DNA of 64,000 nucleotides from Trematomus loennbergii (lineage: Eukaryota > Chordata > Actinopteri > Perciformes > Nototheniidae): positions 491,447 to 555,446 of the forward strand of contig JAAOOA010000177.1 of assembly GCA_012861695.1 (NCBI GenBank), read 5' to 3'. Made by a program: the position numbers and the translations under genes. The notes under the pieces were generated by a model. It was not told the DNA's origin and did no database searches. It worked only from the letters and a program-made list of their open reading frames with translations. Positions 32,240-43,860 of this stretch are shown piece by piece. Position 1 is the first letter of the stretch, and every line of letters begins with the position of its first letter.

Positions 32240-34145
32240 GAACTTTAAGTAAATCCATCCTCAGCTCTATTTGTGAGCTTCAAAATGAGTTGTATTTGTG
32301 TCTGTAGTTTAGCCTGAGGTGCTCTCTATGGTGCATACAGTCGCTCTCCACTGCACACTTCATGCCTATGGCAAGCCCACAATCACAGCATTCAGTCCTC
32401 TCACCACGGACACAGCGATGACAGCTTCATCTGGTAGCATGTTCCACTTTGATTGTTCTGGGAAATAATGAGTATTTCAGGGTGTCACTAAAAGCGGATA
32501 CCCTCTGAAAGTTCAAGGAGTAAGCTTTGCAGGTCATACTTTTAACAGGCTCTAGGTATATTGATGCATCAAGGGCTGAGATGTTATGGACAATCTTGAA
32601 GAAGAGGACTAACCAAGACGATCGCCGCCTTTCACTCAATTCCAACTAATTTAACATTTCTGTGACACTGCTGTCCCACTTATAATCTCCAAAGGGGAAT
32701 CCTGCACCTCTTTGTTGAACTGTTTCCAGAACATCCTTGTCTTTATCTGTGTAAGGGTCCCAGATGGAGTTGTCATACTCTAGTTTAGAGCGTACAAGGG
32801 TGCAGGGTCACCTCTTTTAACATCTGTCCACATAGAATGTAGATTTTTTACGTGTGGGTTTGTTGATCTGCTAGTGCGTAGTATGTAGCATTTACTAGCA
32901 TTGAAGCACATTCCTTTAGTGTTAGCCCATTCCTGGAGCCTGGTCAGGTCACCCTGTAGGTCTTCTTGGTCAACTCCATTATCAATAGGCCTTTAGAGCA
33001 AGCTGTTATCCGGGGATAACTGCACTGTGGATGCCACATGTGACGGCAGGTTATTGATATAGCATAGGAAGAGCAATGGGCCCAGCACAGTGCCTTGTGG
33101 GGGTCAACGTGAATGGTACTTGATTTCAACCCTTCTACAACCACTTGTTGGCTACTTTGCATAAGAAAAGTGGTGGTCCAGGTAAATATTCGGCCGGATA
33201 TACCCATGTGGGCAAATTTCTGTAACAGGCGCTTATGTGGGACCGTGAAATCAAGGATGGCCACATCGACTTGTATTTTCTGCTCATGATATTTTGCCTT
33301 GTCATGCATTGTGACCAAGAGTTGAGTTTCACTTGAATGGTTTGTGGAAATCCATGCTGGAACGGGGTGAGGATACTATGCTCTTCAGGTGATTCAGCAG
33401 GTGATTACAGATGTGTTCCAGGAGTTTAGAACATACACCGTCAGGGAAACTGGTCTGTAACTTGCGGCTGTGTGCCGGTCCCCTTTCTTGAAAACAGGCT
33501 TAAAGTTTTCCTGGAGCCAGTCATCGGGTAGATTTCCTGTTAGCAGTGACTGGGTGAAAATGCACTGAAGCAGTGGGCCAGTTGGGGGGCCGGCATTTTG
33601 AGTAGACGATTGGGTAGACCGTCTGGGCCGCTAGCCTTGTCGGTCTTAAAATTGGCCAGTCATTGGGTCACTCCTTCATTGGTGATGATGATCACTTCTT
33701 CTGTGTGCGGGGCTGGATCTCCCGATATGGGGGTTGGCTACCATCATCCTTGGTGAATACAGATTTTAATTGTTTGATGATTAGTTCTGCCTTGTCTTTG
33801 CTGCTACTGTAGAGGTCTCCACACTCTTTGACATGCTTCCAGAATGGTCTAGTGCTGTATTTTCCTTTTTTATTTGGCATTTCATGCAGTGAGTGAGCCA
33901 GGGAAGGTTGTGCGGTGTGGTAGTGAACTTGGTTGGGATATGCTTATCCATCTGGGAAAATAGTATGTATTGGAACCTGGGTCCCACTCACAGTGAGGAA
34001 AAAGCTAGCTGATTGGCTAATGAAGAGGGAAGTGTTCATGCTGGAGCGTATGGTTAAACCATGTCCTGGATGTAGGAAGGGCCTGATCCATTTACAGCAC
34101 TGGAGGCCAGTACCAGTGTCCTGAAGCGGAATCAGGCAGCCACTG
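32240..34145 (-). pseudogene. Decayed non-LTR retrotransposon (CR1/jockey group), RT domain
   Basis: Minus-strand fragments in order: FWKHVKECGDLYSSSKDKAE (about 33835), a TDKASGPDGLPN block (about 33600), DVAILDF then TVPHKRLLQKF (33215-33270), MGISGRIFTWTTTFLMQ, PQGTVLGPLLFLC (about 33065-33100), and a C-terminal ERRRSSWLVLFFKIVHNI (about 32575-32630). The residues expected between LDF and TVPHKR (the KAFD block) are missing, and there are many stops and shifts. It is clearly older than the L2 and L1 copies. No 3' tail or target duplication found; clade placement within CR1/jockey-like LINEs is uncertain. Confidence 0.75.
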
Positions 34146-34458
34146 GCAGCCATTGAAGGGACGAGTGGAGGAATATGCTAGTTTGAAACTACAGTTCCCA
34201 TATATGAAGGGGTACAGGAGATGTAAAAGAAGTATACTGCCCAGAACTTTTACTAACCTATAACCTATATGTTGTCATCTTTTTACACATTAGAACCAAG
34301 CATGCAGAATTAGATATTAGCAGCTGCTGTTTGTTATGTACCCATGTATGTACAGAAAGTATGAGTCACGCTGAATCCAACAATATGTCTTCCTTTCTAT
34401 GTTCAGATAGAAAGAAAGACATATTTGCGTCTCTCTGAGTCATAACAGTAGTTATAAC

Positions 34459-35050
34459 CAGGGGTGCACATAACTGGTACGCAGGTACGCATGCGCAGCA
34501 CAAATCTGAATTGCGTAACGTCACTTGTGTCACTACGCGCCTTTGCGTACCTCAAAACATCAAAATAAAAAACATATTTCGTCTACACGTGTTTCTTGTC
34601 AACACTCAATGGAGTAAACTACGAGACATGTAAAAAAAAACAAAGACATTAAGCAGCCACTTTGCAGTTTCGCTCCCTGCAAAAAATCTTCTGACTTTCT
34701 ATGACTGATTGAACTGGAGCTGGGCGAGCCGCGCAGAACATAACCGACGCACCTGTGAAGCTTTACAGGAGGCAGAGGCTTAGATCACTGGACGACAGAG
34801 TTGTTCACCGTGTGCACAGACAGGGTTAACGTCGGTATGAACAACAGAATTTGCCAAAACTCCGCCAACTGGCTGCAGTGGGAGACTCCCCTGTGCACAT
34901 TCTGTGCCCCGCGCACACACTGGAGAACTGCACAAAATCAGCTGATCACAACGTTCACGCTCTGTGGTCAAGCTGCTGCAGTTTTATTTACAACAAAGTG
35001 GAGTGAAACACACAGTTGCAAACTTACTCAGGGTGTTAATGGAAGAGTTT
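34459..35050. mobile_element. hAT-like left end, remainder decayed
   Basis: CAGGGGTGCACATAACTGGT at 34459 is a typical hAT terminus; the following gtacgcaggtacgcatgcgc repeats a gtacgca word. No matching right end was seen before the next element at 35060. Confidence 0.45.
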
Positions 35051-35071
35051 GAAATCAGACAGAGGTGGAAG

Positions 35072-36268
35072 CAGTGGCGTAGCCACCATAGGGCCAGGGT
35101 GGGCCCGGGCCCACCCAGTTTACTCATTGGCCCACCCTGAGAAAGCTTCGGTGTAATTTTAATTTTTTAATTTTCTAATTTTGTTTTATTTTATTTTTTA
35201 TTATTATTATAAAAAAATGTATTCACCCATTGAGAATATCCAAGCATTCAAAGTGAAATTCAAGTGAACAAATATCGAGTTGAATTAATGTGTATGTGTT
35301 TTATCCTCTGAACCGAACTCATTTATGGTAAAAACTGGTTGTTGGTTCCGGCGCGCGCCATAGTAACGTGAGAGAGGCAGAGAGCTGCCTGGAGGGACGC
35401 GCTTTTCTGTAAAATGTGCAGACATTTCCCCAGCCCAGGAGCTGAAGGTGCATTTACGAGGGATGGATATGTAGACTGGAAGCACCTAACTCGTTGGAGA
35501 GACATAAAAAAAGCGAGGACCACTGCAAGTCCATGAGCAGGTTTGAATGCTACAACCTATTGTTGCTGTTACCTAGTGCAATACAAGAGTTACATAACGA
35601 TTGTAAATAACCCAATTTGTGTTCTGTGAAACTGAAAAGGATATTACATTTTTTTGTTACTTTCGTTGCAGTTGTAAATATGTCTTAAATGTAATTTAGG
35701 TTAACTTCCTGTGTTATGCAGATGCTTTTATTTTGAAGGCGAGTTGACGCTGTTGACAGGAAGTTGTTGTTGCTATGGAAACAACTTGACGGAGAAAAGG
35801 AGCGGAGATTAATCTACATATAAAGACGGAGAAAGTAAAGGATAAAGTTTATGTTTAAGTTTAGCACCCCCCGAAGAGGCACAAGGTTGGTATTAACTAT
35901 AATATAAACATGTAGGTTGTGTCCTAATTCGTTTGTATGCTGTTGTGTAGCTTTGCTGTCTGTTTACAGTTAACTTTTGGTAGTATGCTAAGTGATTCTA
36001 ATACGGATGGAGCCTAAATGTATTTGTTATTTTTGTGTCTTTATAGCTCTTAGGTTGATATTGGAGATTTCAATGAATTCATATCATCAGTCAGGTCTTC
36101 GACCATTATTCGGAGGGAAATGCTACAACGATGCTTGGCAATGGGCATTATTATATATTGTTATTATAGGCCAGGCCTAATTTAAAGTCATTTTTTCCCC
36201 CTGGAAAAAGCTGGCCCACCCTATTTTATACAGGCCCGCCCTAAAGTACATTTCTGCCTACACTACTG
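35072..36268. mobile_element. Nested hAT element, target duplication GGTGGAAG
   Basis: GGTGGAAG at 35064-35071 and 36269-36276. Termini CAGTGGCGTAGCCACC and the reverse complement of CAGTAGTGTAGGCAG. It carries the gggtgggcc/ggcccaccct subterminal blocks of a known fish hAT family. No transposase frame. It hit position 13 of the outer element. Confidence 0.93.
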
Positions 36269-36504
36269 GGTGGAAGAAGTACTCATATCTTGTGTAGGAA
36301 TACTCTATTACAGTAAAAGTCCTGCATTCAAAATGTTACTCAAGTAAAATTAGAAAAGTATTATCAAAATCTAGTTAAAGTACCAAAAGTAAAAGTAGTC
36401 AGTGTGCAGATTGGTCCATTTCAGAATAATATATGATATGTTTTATAATGATTGATCATTAAAGTGTTATCAAAGCTGGTAAAGGTGCAGCTAGTTTGAA
36501 TAAT

Positions 36505-36830
36505 AATAATAATACATTTTATTTATATAGCGCTTTTCACAACTCAAAGACGCTTTACAGTATGAGGGAGGGTAGACAAACAAGGACAGGCAAACAAAAA
36601 ATATAGTAAAATAAAATAAACAAAAAAAGGCAGCCAAGAGGAAGTTGATAGAGAGGGGGGGGGGGCTTATGGGTAGACAGAGTTGAAAAGATGTGTTTTG
36701 AGGCGGGACTGAAAGACTGTGAGGGACTCAGAGTCACGAAGATCTTTGGGGAGGGAATTCCAGAGCCTAGGAGCTGCCACTGAGAAGGCTCTGTCCCCAA
36801 AGACTTGAATGTCCCCAAAGACTTGAGACT
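36505..36830 (-). repeat. tttatttatatagcgctttt dispersed repeat
   Basis: A widespread vertebrate repeat core, with ggcgggactgaaagactgtg and ggggagggaattccagagcc downstream. It includes an 11-G run (about 36655-36665). Confidence 0.6.
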
Positions 36831-37117
36831 CTGAATGACTTTGTATACTGCAGGGTAGCTTGTGAATTTACTCCAGGTGGAACTAAAGTCTGATTCAAGA
36901 CTTGATTATATTTCACATCATGAATCCAGATCTGTAAAGTAACTAAAGGTATTAAATACATGTAATGGAGTAAAAGTACACCATTTACCTCTGAACTGTA
37001 GTGGAGTAGAAGTACACAGTAGCATCAAAGTCAAGTAAAGTACAAATATCTCAAAGTTGTACTTAAGTACAGTACTTGACTAAGTGTACTTAGTAACTTC
37101 CCACATCTGAAATCAGA

Positions 37118-38300
37118 TATGACTTCAAGTCATGTGATAATTTCTTAGTATTTGATCCTTCAACTTGGCCTCAGGAAATGCAAGGACTTCACAGTTTTGG
37201 CAACAAGTTCTGGAGAAAGCAAATCGGTTGTAACAGTAGGTATGACTCAGAGAAGGTGGTTACATTTGCAGACGTCATGTTTTTCCATGTGTCCAAATGT
37301 TATAAGAGTAGTTAATACAGAAAAAACAAATCACTAACACGTGTTATACTGCCTGTTAAATAGCAAGTATATTATGTGAGGGGAATACAATCCAATGTAT
37401 TTCCTCTTGTACTACTCATTCAATAATGTTGTAAATGAAGATGTCCTTCATAAAGCCTGCCAAAAACAGACCGGCCAACTCATTTCATTCCCAGTCCTCA
37501 GTGGTCTTAAATGCTCTTTTCCTTTGGTTTTTGGCTCCATGTATATTAAATCAATTTAACCAGAGTGACTTCTGCATGCTCATCTGTTGACAAGCTAAAG
37601 AAATGGACTGTATGCTTTTCCGCAATTTAATATTTTACCGAGCACTTTGGCAGACGGGGACAACATGTATGATAAATTGGCAGAGGGAAATATTCTAATA
37701 ATATCCCAAAGGCTGAATCTGAGAGATAATACATCATCTTGCTTTGAGTGTGGAGCTGGGACCACTTGACATTCATGCTGTATAAAAGCAGGGAGAAATG
37801 CTGTGCTTCAGCGGTTATTCAGGACACGGAATATTAAGAGAAAGCATGAGTGGGAGATGTCTTTTGTTGCATATAAAGGCTGGCAAGGTTTTTCTGTAAT
37901 CTTTCCAAACAAGCCTTTGTTTGCTGCAGTTGCTCATTCAGTGGGGACCTGGGGACCAGAGGGTGGCTGCTTAAATGAATGGACTGTGGACTGGTAGCTG
38001 GAGAGGAGCCACTTCACCTCCTGGGCCCTGCTGAGGGCCTCTGATCAGAGGTGGAGCCTGATTGTGGCAGCACCATCACTGCCACATCTCTCCACAAACA
38101 ATACTGCAGAGTGGGGCAGGCAGGCCTGGAAGTCCTCCATCAAATACAAAGGAATGGGATTTGTTGAATTTTACAGAAAATAATCTCTGTAGCAGGCACG
38201 TTTATGATATTTACACGTTATCTTCAGTAATAATAATCTCCACATATTAAAACCACTTGAAGCGTGAATTCAAGAAGTAAAAAGCTGCACAAAACCACAC
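37118..38300. other. Intronic sequence, no gene recognised
   Basis: 37590-38040 resembles a decayed retroelement in flavour but no motif could be confirmed. Confidence 0.3.
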
Positions 38301-38307
38301 TATGTCC

Positions 38308-38770
38308 TGTTTTGTTGGGGGTTCCGCTGGGGGTCCTGCCAACACTGTGTCCTATCCTGTTGGGGGTTCCGCTGACACCTGTTCCGCCGGGGGTCCTGCC
38401 AACTCCAGGTCCTGTGCCATTGGGGGTTCCGCAGACACCTGTCCTGTTGGGGGTCCCGTCAAAACCTAATCCGCCGGGGTTCCTGCCAACACCATGTCCT
38501 GTTCCGTTGGGGATCCCGCCGACACCTGTTCCGCCGGGGGTCCCGCCGACACCGCGTCCTGTCCTGTTGGGGGTCCTGCCGACACCTGTTCCGCTGGGGT
38601 CCTGCCAATTCCTTGGCCTGTGTCGTTGAGGGATCCGCTGACACCTGTTCCGTCGGGTTTCCTGCCCAAAACGTGTCCTGTTCCGTTGGGGGATCCACCG
38701 ACACCTGTTCCGCCGGGGGTCCCGCCAACTCCATGTCCTGGTCCATTTTAGGTCCCGCCGACACCAGATC
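38308..38770. repeat. 60-bp tandem repeat, about 7.5 units
   Basis: The unit starts tcctgttccgttgggggt, then cccgccgacacctgttccgc, then cgggggtcc. Its plus-strand frames are open because the unit length is a multiple of three, giving Pro/Gly/Val-rich and Ala-Asp-Thr-rich repeats. It abuts LTR-like sequence, which suggests the 3' coding end of a retroelement, but no conserved domain is present. Confidence 0.9.
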
Positions 38771-38779
38771 CTATTCTGC

Positions 38780-39340
38780 CGGTGGTCAAGCCGGCCACGA
38801 ACCCTGCCCGTCCTTGTGCCCGGCCCCCTGAGTTCGCCCGAGACCCCCTCCTCGAACTCTGCCGTGCCCCCAGGCCGTCCGCCAGGGACCCCCTCCTTGA
38901 ACTCTGCCTTGCCCCCTGGCCGTCCGCCCGAGACCTCTTCCTGGTCATCTGCCTTGCCCCTGGGCCGTCCACCCTTGTGTCTTGTCTGATCCTACTTCCT
39001 GTGTTTGCCTTCCTGTCTTTAGTTTCCCTCCTGTGTCTGATTGTCTCATTGTGTTCACCTGTTGCCCTTGTTTTTCTGCCTCCCCTGCCCAGCTGTGTCT
39101 TGATACACATCTGTGTATTTAGTCTTGTCTTCCCCTGTGCTCCAGCTCTGATCGTCGTCTCTACTTGTCCATGATACCTGCCCGTTTTTCTAGTCCACGT
39201 TACCTGTTCGTCTTTTCTCAAGTCCATGTTACCTGCCCGTCTTTCCTTACCATGTTACCTGCCCGCTCCCGTCTGTAAGTTTGTCCTGTTTCTCGTGCTC
39301 CCCAGTTTGTTAGTGTTTAGTTGATTCCTGTTTTTTCAGT
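38780..39340 (+). mobile_element. LTR-retroelement 3' region related to the solo LTR at 28313
   Basis: Begins with three ~55-bp copies of a cgaactctgcc...ggccgtccgcc unit. From 38973 it follows the solo LTR (minus strand of 28313-28730) closely: cttcctgtgtttgccttcct, then ttagtttccct, then cattgtgttcacctgttgcc. Boundaries and target duplication not found. Confidence 0.6.
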
Positions 39341-39609
39341 CATCGGCTTTTATATTACAAGGAGTAACATCAGCAGCAGTAGTACTGCAAGATTTGGGTG
39401 TCCAAAATGGTGGTGATGATGGTAGTCCAGGAGTTTGTTCCTGGCTGCAACACGGGGGGAGACTTGGTTTTTCTCAGATCCATGGCTAGTTTTCAACGGT
39501 CGTCTTAGTGGGGTCCTTCGTTTTGGATGATTTGCTGAGTGGGGGTGGGCCTTATTGCGTTGAGTGGGGGGAGTAAACCATAGAATTGACAGTTTTTTCA
39601 CCAGTATAA

Positions 39610-39695
39610 TGTCCTAGTGTAGGTGTGATATGCCCCCCTGTAGTAGACCCCTTGATTTTTATTTACCCCTTGATGTCTGTCCTTTACTGTGAGGG
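39610..39695 (+). repeat. Polinton-associated terminal-like repeat, copy 1
   Basis: gtgtaggtgtgatatgcccc then cctgtagtagaccccttga. The reverse complement recurs at about 43515-43565 and 43655-43690. Confidence 0.55.
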
Positions 39696-40427
39696 GTGCA
39701 GGAAGAGGACGGGGGCGAGGAAAATTCAGAGGGTGAAGAAGCAGAAAAAATAACTTGTTTGTAAAACGGACAGCACGTCAGTTTCAAGAAAGATGACACC
39801 GGTTTTATGCATGACATGCCAAATATCCTGAAGCCCTACCAAAAAAAAGTATATTGTGTTGAAAATATCGCAAAATGTCGTGATATTGTATAATGTATTA
39901 GTTGCATGTTGTATTTTGATAAAAATCACTGTGTAGTTTGTCAAACATATTATGGAAAAAGGAGAGAAAAACTAAAAACAAATATCACAGTATGTTGAAA
40001 AATATGAAAAAAGTAATGTTGTGTTAAAATAACATGAAAGAAAATCAAAGTAAAGCATCTAAAAACATATATTTAAAAAAGTAATGTTAGTCAAGTCAAG
40101 TTATCAAAAACTGCATTGTTTCATCAAAACAGTGTTAAAATCACAAACTCTCCATTTAGAGTTTGATTCTTTAAGAAACTCAATTCATTACAAATTAATT
40201 AATATTTTACCAAGTTATAAAGTTTTGCATCCATTAAAGTGTAACTATAAGTATCTTTGTAGGAGAAAAAACAGAAATAATTTAAGTTATTTCCAGAAAA
40301 CTGGATTGTCTTACTAAAATGCCCTTAAAGTCACAGTCTTAAAGAAAATCTGTTCAGAAAAAGTACTTAACTTTCTATCAGTTGTAAAGTTGTCATACAT
40401 AAAACTGTATCCAAAAGTAAGAGAAGA

Positions 40428-40765
40428 TGTTTCAGATGTTGCATGTGTTTCAGATGTTTCAGATGTTGCATGTGTTGTGTGTGTGTTGCATGTGTTTCAA
40501 ATGTTGCATGTGTTGCAGATGTTTCAGATGTTGTATGTGTTGTGTGTGTTGCATGTGTTTCAGATGTTGCATTTGTTGCAGATGTTTCAGATGTTGCATG
40601 TGTTTCAGATGTTGCATGTATTGCATGTGTTGCATGTGTTTCAGATGTTGCAGATGTTGCATGTGTTTCAGATGTTGCATGTGTTGCAGATGTTGCATGT
40701 GTTTCAGATGTTGCATGTGTTGTGTGTGTTGCATGTGTTGCAGATGTTGCAGATGTTTCAGCTGC
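40428..40765. repeat. 9-bp tandem repeat (TTKCADRTG), about 37 units
   Basis: Mixed nonamers ttgcatgtg, tttcagatg, ttgcagatg and ttgtgtgtg. All three plus frames are open; the Cys/Met/Val-rich or His/Gln frames are artefacts. Confidence 0.93.
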
Positions 40766-40811
40766 CTCCCTCTCTCACCTTCCAGCTGGCTGACTTGAGG
40801 TTGACAGTTCT

Positions 40812-41025
40812 TCAGCATACATACATCTGTTTTTTCCCTCTCACAACACGCCTTTTCAGAATTTTCTCAACTTGAAAAGCCTTGTCACGAGATACCTTCA
40901 CTTTTTGTAACTCTTTCTCATAAAAAGTCCCCTTGATCTCTTCTCCATCATAATCTTTGAGTTTGTAAACAGATGGTTGACGAGGTATGCGTTCGGACAC
41001 CGTAAATAATTGTCGGTATAACTCT
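40812..41025 (-). pseudogene. Polinton/Maverick integrase C-terminus fragment
   Basis: On the minus strand, after an upstream TGA, the frame reads ...QLFTVSERIPRQPSVYKLKD, then EEIKGTFYEKELQKV, then FQVEKILKRR. This layout (SxRIPR-x-P-x-VYKLKD, GTFYExELQKV, then a chromodomain beginning with VEKIL) is that of Polinton/Maverick retroviral-like integrases. The chromodomain stops within its second strand at codon MYV-C-stop, where the tandem repeat at 40765 side begins. The DDE core and all other Polinton genes (protein-primed polymerase, ATPase, protease, capsid) are absent. This is an old genomic remnant. Confidence 0.7.
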
Positions 41026-41094
41026 GTTCATATTTTTTATCAAAGACCCCCTCTCACTTGGAAATTCTTACAAGTTCCCCTCCTTAAAGTTCAT

Positions 41095-41180
41095 TTTCGT
41101 AGCACCTTTCCCTACTGATGCTAGTGACCCCCCTTTGTATGCTAATGACCCTTTGTTCGAGGTGTTATCACATGTAGGTG
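41095..41180 (+). repeat. Polinton-associated repeat, inverted relative to 43745-43835
   Basis: gctaatgaccctttgttcga then ggtgttatcacatgtaggtg. The reverse complement is at about 43752-43810. Confidence 0.6.
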
Positions 41181-42440
41181 TGTTCAGTTAAACACTGAGA
41201 TTTTCAACATACTACTCTACAAAATGATTTTTTCTATTTTTTGACAAACTATACTTGACTTTTTACGGAAAATCATGACAAACTTTAATGTGATTCTTAT
41301 TTGCCAGTAAGACTTGAAAATACTATATAGTTGTTTTTAAATTATATTTCAACATATAAAACAGAACTTTTGTTTGTGTTAACATAACATTGACTGGCTT
41401 TTCCTTGATCATTTCAACATGAAATACTATGAGTTTTTTTTTTTTTAATGATATTTTATATAGAGATAATATTTACGGGCCCTTTGAGTAGAATGTTAAA
41501 AAGTAAGCTAGTCCCTGACTGTAGTGCCCACTCCTTAGGTTGGCTCCACTTAGGTTAAATTACTTTAGTTAAAATGAGGACATTCTAAATATGGTTAAAA
41601 TGGAGTAATTTGAGTTGTCTGATGCACACAAGCCTGTTTTTTGTTTGTTTGCACTGCTGTGTGCACTTAAATTGATGTTGATGGTTAAATTAGTTATTGG
41701 TTCAAATGTACTGAGTTCTGAACATGTCATCTAAATGTAGAAATGCCTTGGGCATATGGTTCTTGTTTCAAAAACAATGCAGCATTTTATTTATTTGTTT
41801 GTCCTGCTTTTACAACATACAATATAAGCACTCCTATGTTGTTGTTGTTGTAGTACTTTACCGTATCTGTAGCTATTAACATGATTGCTCATATTTCAAG
41901 CCATATTATTCCTGACCCCTTATTTTGGATCAGTTTTCATCAACCAGCCACCATTCAAAACCGCATACATACATCTGTTTTTTCCCCTCACAACACGCCT
42001 TTTCAGAATTTAAAAACCCTAAATCTAATTTAGAGAGGACAAATAAAAGTAGTAGGTGACTTTTTTATAGATCAAGGCTAATTAGATTGACAACAAAGGG
42101 TCTGAGAGTCTCACAGTCTTGTCCTCACAACAGTGTAAAATAAATTTGATGCAGCAGTGAGCCAGAGTCATTGCAGTTCATTATGTGTTTGAATATATCA
42201 AAATGTTCTAAGAAATGTTTTAAAGCACCCAGGACTCTCATTTTTGCCAAGACATGACTTAATACACAATACAAGTTTTAAAGCTGGAAGTAGCAGATTA
42301 AGTGATTTATTGGTGGAGCAGGATTGTTAAGAAACCAATTCCTTACAAAGTACTATTATATCAGTTGTAAAGTGTTGCACACTTCAAAGTGTATCTAAAA
42401 GTATCTTAGTAACACAAACAAAAGCAAAAAGTATTCATGT
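41181..42440. other. AT-rich sequence, no gene recognised
   Basis: 41965-42008 repeats 40818-40860 (catacatacatctgtttttt then ccacaacacgcc-like sequence), so the Polinton debris was locally duplicated. Otherwise nothing supported. Confidence 0.4.
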
Positions 42441-42665
42441 TAACAAAGCCTCAAAGGGCTGACTCCTGAGCTCCGTAATGTCCCCCTAACATGGCACTTA
42501 GATTATTTTCATCATCCAGGGATCAACACCAGTAAATACACCTCTCTTTGTCCGCTCTTCAAGCCTCAAAGGGCGGACTCCTGAGTTCCGTAATGTCCCC
42601 GAACATGACACTTAGATTATTTACATCATCTAGGGAAGCACACCAGTAAATCTTCCTTATAGTTA
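42441..42665. repeat. Two ~110-bp units homologous to 16130-16495
   Basis: gagctccgtaatgtccccct, then acatggcacttagatt, then caccagtaaat occur twice. Confidence 0.6.
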
Positions 42666-42854
42666 ATAAAGTCATTAAACAATAAAAAAGACAAGATCAA
42701 GGGGTCATTAAGATCTTTAAATTATTATTACCCTCTTCAAAAGAGACTTCCTTATAGTTAATAAAGTAATTAAACATTAGTTCACAAGCCATACAACTTA
42801 AAAAGAACATCCTTAGTTAACACAAATCATATTAAAAACTAATCTAATTTAGAG

Positions 42855-43335
42855 AGGACAATAAAGTGTTAGGTGACTTAGTGAGTGAAGATTAATGGCT
42901 AGTTATAGGATAACATCAAAATCAGGAGATGACAGGAAGGGGAGAAGAAGGGGGGAGAGGAATGGGTGTGAGGGGGACGGGGGGAGAAAGTCTCACACAT
43001 CTAGACTCCATTTTTCATGAAGAGCCTCAGACGGAGGGGTCTGAACCCGGCACAGATACTGCATCCGTTTCTTGATTGGCGCTCCCGACGGATGGCGGTA
43101 AGTTGTCACAGGCGTCTCGCTGATTAAACCCATATCGATGCGTCTCTTAGCCATTTTCTTTTTGAAAGTTTTAGGTGACTTGGTGAGTGTAAATGAGTGG
43201 CTTTTTATTTAGTTTGCACGGATTTCTTTTTTACCTAGCTCCACCCCTCACTATCTTCTGGCATCACAGCAAAAGGAAGGGGGATGACAGGAAGGGGTGA
43301 GAGGGGGACGGGGTGCGAGACAGTCTCACACAACT
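42855..43335. repeat. Two ~320-bp degenerate tandem copies
   Basis: Both copies start taggtgacttrgtgagtg and end with a gatgacaggaaggg / agggggacgggg / agtctcacac block (42925-42998 and 43280-43330). The spacer of the first contains the small ORF at 42993. Confidence 0.6.
42993..43154 (-). CDS. Unrecognised 53-residue ORF in Polinton debris
   Basis: The ATG (43152-43154, minus strand) opens MAKRRIDMGLISETPVTTYR and the frame continues through HPSGAPIKKRMQY and TPPSEALHEKW to a TGA at 42993-42995. The composition (basic start, no low complexity, mixed hydrophobic residues) looks more like real coding than the neighbouring AT-rich frames. It is too short for most ORF finders. I do not recognise the family. 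Its position inside Polinton-associated repeats suggests a relic of a small element protein, but an accidental ORF is possible. Confidence 0.3.
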   Translation of the reverse strand: MAKRRIDMGLISETPVTTYRHPSGAPIKKRMQYLCRVQTPPSEALHEKWSLDV

Positions 43336-43429
43336 TCAAAGAGACTGCCTTAATTAACACTAGTTACAAACACTGATCAAAGGACAGACATCAAAGGTAA
43401 TTCAATTGACATCAAAGGCTTATAACATG

Positions 43430-43860
43430 CCGGTGTGATTCACACCGCATGTTATAACACCTCACCCCCCTTACATCAAAGGACAGACATCAAAGGGTAA
43501 TTAGATTAGATTGACAACAAAGGGTCTACTACAGGGGGGCATATCACACCGGCACGTTATAACACATACCCTTCACATCAAAGGACAGACATCAAAGGGT
43601 AATTAGATTAGACAACAAAGGGCAGACATCAAAGGCTAATTAGATTAGACAACAAAGGATCTACTACAGGGGGGAATATCACACCTACACGCGATAACAC
43701 CCCACCCCTCACATCAAATGATATCGCACCTAACTGTGATATCACACCTACACGTGATAACACCTCGAACAAAGGGGTAATTAGCATATCAAAGGGGTCA
43801 TTAGCATAATTAGAGGGGGGTGTGACCTGTCACTTTTATGCATACTAATGTGATTGAAAC
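43430..43860. repeat. Cluster of short repeats (caaaggacagacatcaaagg; tatcacacctacacg)
   Basis: Four copies of a ggacagacatcaaagg-type word and four of an atatcacac(c)g/tacacg-type word, with gtctactacaggggg twice. They are inverted relative to 39610 and 41095, as expected for long Polinton terminal repeats that have been scrambled. Confidence 0.55.

Larger units (their letters stand above)
35060..37109. mobile_element. hAT MITE (CAGAGGTGGAAG ends), target duplication AAATCAGA, split by a second hAT
   Basis: AAATCAGA at 35052-35059 and 37110-37117. Ends CAGAGGTGGAAG and CTTCCCACATCTG. Internal gtactcaagtaaa-type reiterations are those of a very common percomorph repeat. Without the nested hAT it is about 845 bp. 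A further repeat with tttatttatatagcgctttt occupies about 36505-36830. Confidence 0.92.

Noticed and set aside
39610..43860. CRISPR-like array (regular short repeats at 40428-40765 and 43430-43800)
   Set aside because: No constant repeat with unique spacers; eukaryotic context; units are simple tandem or scrambled terminal repeats.
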